A stretch of DNA of 64,000 nt, taken from the NCBI GenBank assembly GCA_036365455.1, contig JAWQUS010000020.1, forward strand, positions 9,645,001-9,709,000, in the 5' to 3' direction. Each line of letters opens with the position of its first letter. Within the stretch, counting starts at the first letter, position 1. Made by a program: the position numbers and the translations under genes. Source of the stretch: Macrosoma leucophasiata. Its lineage: Eukaryota; Arthropoda; Insecta; Lepidoptera; Hedylidae. This document shows, in pieces, positions 56,315 through 64,000 of the stretch. Below the pieces are notes generated by a model. That model saw only the letters and a list, made by a program, of their open reading frames with translations. It was not told where the DNA came from and did not search any database.

Positions 56315-57159
56315 TTTGGTCGCAATGGACCCAAAAATTCCCGAAATCACATTGATGGCAATTCTATTCGATACTGTCGCTAGACATCTACACAAAATCT
56401 TAGCACTTCAATGACGTTTTTTTTTCCCTTGGACTTAAAATGTTAGATTACGTGGCTGTACTTTATTATTTAGCTGAAATACAGCAAAGTGCCATTGAGG
56501 AGCAAATATTAAATACAGCGCGTACAAATGCGTACGCCCTCAACGTTCTCCCCTGAAGTTATATCACAAGTGTATATATTATTAATTAACGCAAATAAAA
56601 TAACGCATTTTTAATATTTTAAAACGCCATGGAATTCAATCGTTTCTATCTAAAAATGTCTTGCAATGCACCAATAAAAAAATAAATTAAACAGCAACGT
56701 CAATCACCAGTCTTAGTAACTATCTGTTAAATTATTAAATGATGCCCCTGAGCTTCTCCATTGGAACTGCAGCATCAGTTATTATAATATTATCGAACAA
56801 CATTGAAAACTGTAATCTACAACACAATTTCCATCAAGTTTATTATACAGAAGGCAACTTTGTACGGAGCTTCAACCCTTGTAATCAAAATAGCTTGTAG
56901 GGTATTCTGAGTGGATATTATGCACTACAACTTAAGCCTCAACATGCTTGTTACAAACACGTATCTCATATGAAAAGGATCACTATTTTCTCGCTGCGGT
57001 ACAAGAAAATGTGTGTAAAATTCACACGTTTCGAATTTCCTTGAAAATGGAACACAAGCAGACCTTTGTTTAAGATATGATGTCCAAACATTCACGACTT
57101 GGTCAAATCTTTAAAAGGAAATTGAATATCAACGTCTTGATTTTTGAATACATTTTTCT
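56315..57159. other. No recognisable feature
   Basis: AT-rich, no frames with family resemblance. Confidence 0.45.
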
Positions 57160-57256
57160 GTAGGCCATACAAATATCTGTCCCGGTGCGGGGATCGAACC
57201 CGCGACCCTTCGAATCAAACGGCCATCTCACACCGCTGGACTAACCGAGAAGTCAG
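57160..57256 (-). mobile_element. T1 tRNA-SINE head, well preserved
   Basis: The minus strand reads GGTTAGTCCAGCGGTGTGAG (A box) and GGGTCGCGGGTTCGATCCCC (B box). This is the best-preserved T1 head and closest to a real tRNA, but no acceptor pairing is completed on the 5' side. Confidence 0.65.
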
Positions 57257-57299
57257 ACAAAAAGTCTACGATTTGTAAAATATTCAATGAGAAATTCAT

Positions 57300-57640
57300 A
57301 ATATGGTGTGTTCTAAGGTTTTTTCGCGAGCTACTCTCATTGCTAATTATTTTGTAAGCGTAAGTGTAAGCCTGGGTTGCACCGCGAAATTTATTAAAAT
57401 TAAAGGTAGTTAGTAAGTGTAACATTTCACATCCTTCTCTAACTTTAACAGATTTCTTTAAGTTAGAGAAGGATGTGAAATGTTACAATTACTTTAACAA
57501 ATGATGTAGTGCAACACAGACTAAGCGTGTTGCTTCCCGGACAGACTGTACGACGCTGAAAAGTGCGAAGCGTCGGGTTATTTTGAAAAACATTTAATTT
57601 AGTATACACGAGATAAATCCGTAATAACAGTTTTCTTCTC
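57300..57640 (-). mobile_element. Dispersed repeat related to the 50.6-kb palindrome, split by a MITE
   Basis: On the minus strand, 57640 to 57576 reads TTACGGATTTATCTCG, ACTAAATTAAATG and ACCCGACGCTTCGCA, matching one arm and the loop of the 50612 palindrome. After the MITE at 57370-57521, GCAATGAGAGTAGCTCGCG and CTTAGAACAC (57345 to 57303) match the tail of the same insertion. The family is therefore larger than the palindrome itself. Confidence 0.55.
57370..57521. mobile_element. Foldback MITE, copy 2, TAA duplication
   Basis: Ends GCCTGGGTTGCACC and the reverse GTGCAACACAGAC, flanked by TAA at 57367-57369 and 57522-57524. An inner palindrome pairs AACATTTCACATCCTTCTCT with AGAGAAGGATGTGAAATGTT. 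Related to 42618-42756. Confidence 0.8.
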
Positions 57641-58129
57641 AAACTTTTAACTCAAATCTTTAAGAATTATGGATCATAAGAGCTAAAGTTCTCGTAACTA
57701 AATTCCCATGCAGGGATTTAATTGATGGTTCTCCGAGCGTATCTGACATACTCGAACTTAGTTCATAATTGGGCTTCAGCAAGTGGTGCGCTAACAAGGT
57801 CCGCGCATGCCAAAACACGACGCGAATTTTGCAGGAAACTTGCCAAAGTCGCGTCATTCCTAACATGAACTATCATTTTAGATAAATCAAACGCATTTTC
57901 TGTTTAGCACTTATATTATGGATTCTTACACTTAACCCGTCAAGTCACGAGAAAAATATGACAATTGATTTCAATTGGCATCCTGATCAGTGATCCTGAC
58001 AGAAAAAAAAAGTAACTGCTATGATTTTTTTGAAGGAAAAAGGTTAAACTACTAACTACACTAAAGCAATAAAAGGCGATAGCAGATTTCTTGCATGAGA
58101 GAAGAGGACTTATATTATTACACTAAAAC
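57641..58129. other. No confirmed gene
   Basis: A 68-codon minus frame at 57866-57660 spans a GC-richer segment (GGTCCGCGCATGCCAAAACA). I recognise no family and see no splice or start context that would support it. Confidence 0.35.
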
Positions 58130-58140
58130 AATTTTTCTTC

Positions 58141-58251
58141 ATGAATGATGAAGGTAGACGAGGCACGAGAGGTTTGTCTGAACCGGGATATCTGGCGCTC
58201 TACACTCTCTGCCTACCCCGTTAGGGACCTGGCGTGAAGATACATACATAT
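58141..58251 (+). pseudogene. LINE-A minimal copy, 111 bp, 11-bp TSDs
   Basis: Only the last 32 or so codons remain (MMKVDEAREVCLNRDIWRST to AYPVRDLA) plus GAAGATACATACATA. Direct repeats AATTTTTCTTC at 58130-58140 and 58252-58262 flank it exactly. It shows the shortest LINE-A sequence retained after target-primed insertion here. Confidence 0.88.
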
Positions 58252-58346
58252 AATTTTTCTTCCATTTCATTAATACTAAAATTCTTCCGAAAGCACTGAT
58301 TAAAATCGTAATTGAGCTTTCTTTCAAATAGGGCATTACTATTATG

Positions 58347-59291
58347 ATCGTCTAGGATGTTTATCATATATCTGGACAAATGCCTCCAGAGGGTGAAGTT
58401 GATGGACGTGGGAGTGCGTATGGGTGACTTAGTGGTGAACTGTCTGCTTTTCGCAGATGATGCGGTAATTGTTAGCTCTACACCATCTGGGCTACAAGCA
58501 CTAGTCTCAGTCATGAAAGAGGATTGTATGGAGAAAGGCTTATAATTGAATGTGGATAAAACTAAAGTGTTAGTATTTGAAAGAGATGAACAGAAAACAA
58601 ATGCATGGGTAGTAGTAGATGATGCAGTGTTAGAACAGGTGGATGAAATTGTATATCTTTGATGTGCTTTTAGCAAGGACGGTAGGTACACCACTCACAT
58701 AGAAAGAAGAGTGCTTGCTGGGAATTGCGCGAATGGAGCGTTGGTTAAGCTGCTAGAATCTAAACATCTCAGGCAGCGGGCTCGACTAGCCGTACATAAT
58801 GCTGTACTTACTCCAACGCTTTTATATGGAAGCGAGAGCTGGGTATGCAGGAAAGAGCATGAAAGTAAGTTGAACGCGGTCGAGATGAGATCTTTGCGCA
58901 AGATCTGCGGTGTATCACCCACCGATCGCGTTCGTAATGAAGATGTAAGAAAGAGACTTTGTGTGAATGATAGTATCGGTATAAAAATGAAGAAAGGTAT
59001 GCTCCGATGGTTCGGGCATATAGAAAGAATGTCGAATGAGTGAATGACTAAACATATATACAACGCGAATGTGGATGGTTGCAGAGGCCCAGGAAGATCA
59101 AGACTGACCTACCATGACCAAATAGGTCGAGGTCTGTCTGATGGTGGGGTCAAAAGTCTTTGAAATCGGCGTGCATGTATGAAGAGAATGATGAAGGTAG
59201 ACGAGGCACGAGAAGTTTGTCAGAACCGGGATATCTGGCGCTCTACACTCTCTGCCTACCCCGTTAGGGACCTGGCGTGAAGATACATACA
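58347..59291 (+). pseudogene. LINE-A copy with catalytic FADD box, four stops, 12-bp TSDs
   Basis: The longest LINE-A copy (945 bp). It reads VGVRMGDLVVNCLLFADDAV, so the reverse-transcriptase catalytic Asp pair is present at 58456-58461. It continues through KMDLVFERDE-like, YGSESWVCRKEHESKL, MRSLRKICGV and MLRWFGHIERMSNE, and ends AYPVRDLA with a stop at 59278-59280. In-frame stops at 58543, 58660, 59041 and 59161 inactivate it. The fingers region and any endonuclease are lost by 5' truncation. TSDs TACTATTATGAT at 58335-58346 and 59292-59303 are perfect. Confidence 0.9.
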
Positions 59292-59609
59292 TACTATTAT
59301 GATTTCGCAGCAAGTATATTAGGTAATACTTAGGCAGTGGTGGTGGGAAAATGAACTATAGAACGAAAGCTGTGTTGTGTCGTCGATGAGAACGAATAAA
59401 TAATCCAACACTGAATACATTTTTAATGTGTCATGTGGCTGCTGCAAAAACAAAAAGGTGTCCAGTTCGGAAATTTTGGTATACGTCAGGTAAGATGCCT
59501 GAAGTTAAATAAGTAGCTGTAAATAATTATGGTTTTTAAAAAGTAAAGGACTCATGTTTTTATATCTCATAATTGACGATCCACAATGAAGTTTTGGTAC
59601 TTTTCTTAT

Positions 59610-59885
59610 GTAATGAAGGTGGCAAACAAGCATGTAGTTCACATCGATGTTAGGTGTCGAGCAGCCTATAGACACTCAAAAAAAGACAAGAGGTCAAAGT
59701 GCAGATGCGCTGCCACCTGAGACCTTAGATGTTACGTCTCTGTGATAGTTATGACGAGGCCATACATTACCATCTAACAAGAACACGATAGTACTGAACA
59801 CTACCATTTGGCAGCAGATAAATAAGGGATAATGCGGTGGTGCCTACGCCCTGGAGCTCCTTCACTGGAACTCTACCACAAGTTT
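59610..59885 (-). mobile_element. S1 repeat, variant subfamily, near full length
   Basis: TGGCAAACAAGCATGTAGTT, GACAAGAGGTCAAAGTGCAG, GATAGTTATGACGAGGCCAT, AACACGATAGTACTGAACAC and the 5' end CTTCACTGGAACTCTACCAC. Confidence 0.75.
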
Positions 59886-60318
59886 TATATCTCTTTCAGT
59901 CCTCACTATAAAATATATCCACAAAGACTTTCATCACACAACACTAGATTACATATCAACGCCTTATCTTAAATTGGCTCAGAAACTAGAGTTAAGTGAT
60001 TTCTTTATAAAACCTTAAAGAGAAATGGAGAACGGTGAAAGAAAATTGAAATAAAAACTAAAAGTGATCCAGGTTGATCTCGACTTAAACTAGATTAAAG
60101 TAAACCACTCAAAGTTAACTAGGCTAAGCTGGCTACGGACAAATGCTACCATTTTTTCACCATCTAGTCTGCGTGCTGGCTTTACTAAGCCTATTAAAAT
60201 ATTTTTACAAATTGGAGCCAAAAGAAAATGTTGCCATTAAATTGGTGCTTGTAGTCAAAGAAAAATAATGTGGAGAAATTTAGTTATAACATGATTTCAA
60301 TTCTGTATATACTATAAT
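59886..60318. other. No recognisable feature
   Basis: AT-rich spacer; no frame or repeat identified. Confidence 0.45.
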
Positions 60319-60470
60319 GGCTTTGTGTGAATGATAGTATCGGTGTAAAAATGAAAAAAGACATGCTCCGATGGTTCGGGCATATAGAAAGAATGTCGAA
60401 TGAGCGAACGACTAAACAGATATACAATGCTAATTTTGAAAGTTTGCAGAGGCCCAGGAAGACCAAGGAC
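60319..60470 (+). pseudogene. LINE-A internal fragment, truncated at both ends
   Basis: Encodes LCVNDSIGVKMKKDMLRWFG, then HIERMSNERTTKQIYNANFE, and breaks off after RGPGRPRTAAED-like sequence. Loss of the 3' end is not typical of insertion and implies a later deletion. Confidence 0.8.
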
Positions 60471-61862
60471 CGCAGCTGAAGATTGAATTCAGAAAAACAA
60501 TCATAGCAGTGTCTACCCAATTATTTTATCACTCAGTTTTTAATTGGAAAGTAATTTAGCAAAAATTATTTGCAAAAGAAGCTAACATACAAAAGTTGGG
60601 TTATATATTGGGAATATATTATTATCTACCTACTATTACTACTCTATCTAGTATAATAAGCTAGTAAATACTACTATAGGTTAATATTTCGAGATAAAAT
60701 AAACATGTGATTCATATATACCCACTGTTCTTTTAATTTCCCATGACTGTATGATTCTGTATGACGTCGTTCAAATGCTACGTTGTAAATAGTGGCAGCA
60801 AGAACTAGCTCAATTAGGCGTTGCAATTCACAACTAAAATTTCCAAGAAACGTTTTATCCACCTATTAAAAATCTACTTTGTTCCTTGCGCTTAGTGTGT
60901 ATTTAAAACATAACTTTATATCAGACTTTATTCACATGATACTCGTACAATGTAATTAATATGGTTCCTCAAAGCTGGCATAATGGGAGATAGCCATAGC
61001 CTCGAGAACTTTACAACTCGACGATAAACTCGTCGCATCGGCTTTTCCTTTGTCGTCAAGAAACTTTTCACCCAAACAGGACAGCCGAAAAAATATGTTG
61101 TACCATAAATACTTGTCTGTTTATTCATGTTGGGATTTAGGTTATAAATGAAACAAATTAATCAGTTAGATATGATTTGGAGGTATGTCATTCATACAAA
61201 TCCTTACGATTGGGCCACTAGTATCTTTTGTAAGTGCAATTAGTAAATAGTTGATATTTTATGAATATAGAAGTATGTGAGGTGATAATAACCGAAGGTA
61301 TACCTAATTTTTTTTGTTACTTTTAGTGTTGTTTACAAACAAAATTTACAGTTTTGAAAAACTCAAAACTATCTTTTTTCAAGTTTACCTAATACCGTGC
61401 ACTCCTATGAGAGGCTATCTTCAAGGTTTAAAGAAAATAAGTTTAATGAAGATATACTTAAATTTATCAAATATTCCATATCTAAGGACATTTACTCAGA
61501 AGATGAAGAGGGAGGCCAATGACGACACACTATACAATATTCATGTCGAATAGCTATTTAATAATCTAACTTATTATAATAGGTAATATGTGCAAATTAC
61601 TGAAATTTATACCTACTAAAAATTTAAAATCTATAAAAATATAGACTTTAAACACTAAAAATCATCGATACACTAAAAAGTAAATAATAATAAAATAGAA
61701 CATAGCATATATTTTATTAAATTTCTTGTAATATTTTGAAATTGTGCCACCAATTACGGAAACTTTTTGGTTAAAAAGCTTTTTAAGATTTATATTTTTA
61801 AGATTCATATTTTTATTGTAGAATTATTAAGAAGTATCTTATACTATTATTCTAATCTATCT
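60471..61862. other. No recognisable gene
   Basis: AT-rich, frames up to 79 codons without family resemblance. Confidence 0.45.
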
Positions 61863-61910
61863 AAAATGTGTTTATTATTATATGTAGACATATAATAATA
61901 AACACATTTT
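61863..61910. repeat. Palindrome, 23-bp arms, 2-nt loop
   Basis: The arms 61863-61885 and 61888-61910 are exact complements; the arm starts AAAATGTGTTTATTATTAT. Confidence 0.9.
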
Positions 61911-63298
61911 ATATGTATGTGAACATTTTATATGTATGTGAGTATGTGAACATAATAACATATACCTACAAGTTACCATTTTTAATTATAAGAGTGTCTA
62001 GTACTAGCACAAACCTCGTTAGTTAGGTTTATTAGTACTATATAGTAAAGCCCGTATTGTATTTTTATTTGAAAATAAATAAATAAAATAATAATAAAAA
62101 TATAGCCAAAAACCTTATTTTTTGAGGTCAGTGAAAAAGGGCACAAACAAAGACGATAAGAAATATTCATGAAACGAAATTGTTTCGTGAGGTGTCTACA
62201 ACAGTAAACGGGAGGCGTAGATTATCTAAAAACTAATTACTTTCTTTGAAGCGAAATTGTAAGTACAAGTTCTTGAAGTTAGTTTTCATTAAGACGTTAA
62301 GCGAAGTTGAAAGTCGAGGCAGGAAATTGAGCAATTTTGGCATTACGTTGTAAAAAGAACAATTTGAGCACGAAGCTCGCATCGTGATAACATTTTTAAC
62401 CGTCGAGAAAAACAAATGCAACTCAATTACGTTCAACTCGCAAAATCGCATCGATTTCACTCTCATTTACCGACCTGCATACCTTTTTATTGTTATCGTT
62501 TAAATAAACAGTGGTTCTACTATTACAATTAAGTGTGGTAGAGTAAAAATTAAGATAAGTTATGCTGATTACGAAAACTCTTCAAGATTTTATGTAAATG
62601 AAAATTAAATTCTCTTGTATTGAACTTTTGAGATACTTTATTTTGGAAATAACTTGTGGACAATAGTAACATAACTTTAAATCTGTGAGGGGTAGAAGCT
62701 TTAAAATGGATTCATACTTATACACAAGATGTAAAAATGGACAAACCTGTTGAAATTTATCGCATACATTTACAAATTTTGTAGTGGTACCTGTCAATAT
62801 TTAGAACCAAAAAATCCATAATTTACCATGTTGGTCGTGTATATATAACATCCCAGTAATGGTCATTTGGATGACTTTTGAAATTTGATCTTCTTCATTT
62901 TAACCTCTGGCTTTTGTGTAAATATAAGGCTGTAGTCATATCAAATATAATAAAATTCATCAACTTCGGTTTTAAATGTTCCAATACGAAGTTCACGAAA
63001 CAGAATGTTTTTTGTGATGCAGAATCAAGCTTAATAAATTAATAACGTATTAGCCAGACATGTTTTCATCAATGAATTAGAATTACCCAATAAAACATTA
63101 ATATGTACGTAATTCGAAGGGAATTAAAAGCACTTCGGGTCGAACCCGTGTCAGCCCAACTTCTGGCATTGCTGATTCACCCTAATTAATTGTTTTTGTA
63201 CATATCGCCTATCGTGTATCTGCAATATCAAGAACAGAACTTGATTTGTGTTTCGTGTAATTATGAACCTATTTTATAACAAAAATCAGAAAACTTAC
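61911..63298. other. No recognisable gene
   Basis: A faint S1 trace (TTAACCTCTGGCTTTTGTGT) lies at 62899-62918. Otherwise AT-rich with no coding signal. Confidence 0.4.
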
Positions 63299-63342
63299 TT
63301 TTATTTGTTCTTATGTAGAAACGTACATAAGAACAAATAAAA
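63299..63342. repeat. Palindrome, 19-bp arms, 6-nt loop
   Basis: TTTTATTTGTTCTTATGTA at 63299-63317 and its exact complement at 63324-63342 around GAAACG. Confidence 0.9.
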
Positions 63343-64000
63343 TTAATTACAGTTAATAATAACAAATACACATGTCAATTTACTTTTTTTTATTTGATAT
63401 ATCATTTTTCAAAATTAAAGAAACTTAGTGGTCCTCAAACTCAAGAATGAATTGCACAACCATTTACTATTAATTTAATAACGTATACTTAAATTCATAC
63501 GAATCACGATTTCTTGTTTCTTTATATGAAAACACCCTCCTTTTATAATAGAAATTTGATTTAAAACTGCTTACGAAAATAGATTCTAAGAATCGCCACA
63601 GACAATATCTCTTCAATTGTTTTGATTCTTACGATTGTAAACACTCATTTTGAAAAAACATCAAAATCCAGTAAACTGCTGAAACATCGTATAATTCCGC
63701 TAAGTTAGAAATATGACACTAAATTTCTCTTGGCATAAGAATTTTATACCGAACAGTATTAAGGTAGGTTTCTGGATAGTAAATTGCAACGCAGTATTGC
63801 TCACTCGCAACCAAGAAACTTTAATCATTATTTCCCAAATGTTCCATAAAGTATATAAAATTGCACTTCATAAACAACACCCATTTACTAACTAAATACT
63901 CAAGTGGATACCTTTATCAGCTCTGCTGTAGTTACCCACTATATTAGGGTAATAAAGGCGAAATTAATTAGAATATTCTCATGACAACATAAATAAGGGG
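63343..64000. other. No recognisable feature to the window end
   Basis: AT-rich; no frame or repeat that I can support. Confidence 0.45.

Noticed and set aside
57660..57866. 68-codon minus frame as a host exon
   Set aside because: Short, with no splice sites or family match that I can defend; recorded only as a GC-richer segment.
58221..58694. 157-codon minus-strand frame
   Set aside because: Antisense shadow of LINE-A copies and the spacer between them.

Overview
The window looks like a gene-poor, AT-rich stretch of insect nuclear DNA, most likely from a moth or butterfly (Lepidoptera). The taxonomic call rests on repeat types I recognise as lepidopteran: Helitrons with 5' TC and 3' hairpin plus CTAG ends (the motif GGCAACAGCTAG), mariner elements, RTE-like LINEs, and several tRNA-derived SINE families. 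I found no convincing host protein exon, rRNA or functional tRNA. All recognisable protein-like sequence is transposon-derived and damaged. The window is best read as intergenic or deep intronic DNA.

Layout. 1-3.5 kb: a short Helitron, a diverged tandem duplication, a lepidopteran SINE, a GC-rich inverted-motif block and a tRNA-derived SINE. 3.5-10.4 kb: two copies of a LINE (called LINE-A here) with clean target-site duplications (TSDs), a MITE present twice, a hAT MITE with 8-bp TSDs, a Helitron and S1-family SINEs. 11.5-12 kb: two tRNA-like sequences in a head-to-head inverted pair. 13.7-18.6 kb: three copies of a highly conserved 270-bp noncoding module, split by a 3.6-kb Helitron that carries a 267-bp tandem array. 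19.3-24 kb: a TTA-flanked MITE, an RTE-type LINE with endonuclease and reverse transcriptase remnants (LINE-B), and a perfect palindrome. 25.3-28.6 kb: a dispersed repeat with GGTTCCG ends (called P here) and a full-length but frameshifted mariner. 30-38 kb: SINEs, a local triplication and a Helitron. 38.6-40.7 kb: a SINE split by a Helitron, then a second P repeat split by a truncated mariner. 43-50 kb: two related Helitrons that end in an 83-84-bp foldback, with a short Helitron between them. 50.5-53.2 kb: another tandem triplication with a 63-bp-arm palindrome inserted in one unit, then a BEL/Pao-like LTR. 54-60.5 kb: SINEs, MITEs and more LINE-A copies, including a 111-bp minimal copy. 60.5-64 kb: no recognisable gene, with a few short palindromes.

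No set of genes acts together here. The history is nested insertion plus local duplication. The observations I rate highest are: (1) the triplicated noncoding module at 13.7-18.6 kb, with a core nearly identical in all three copies; (2) a 47-bp block that is perfect inside a diverged duplication near position 480 and again near 1220; (3) inverted pairs of tRNA-like sequences; (4) Helitrons ending in an exact foldback of their own 3' terminus; and (5) a short 3' tail shared by LINE-A and a tRNA-derived SINE, suggesting a mobilising partnership. Family names S1, T1, T2, T3, P, LINE-A and LINE-B are labels used only in this report.
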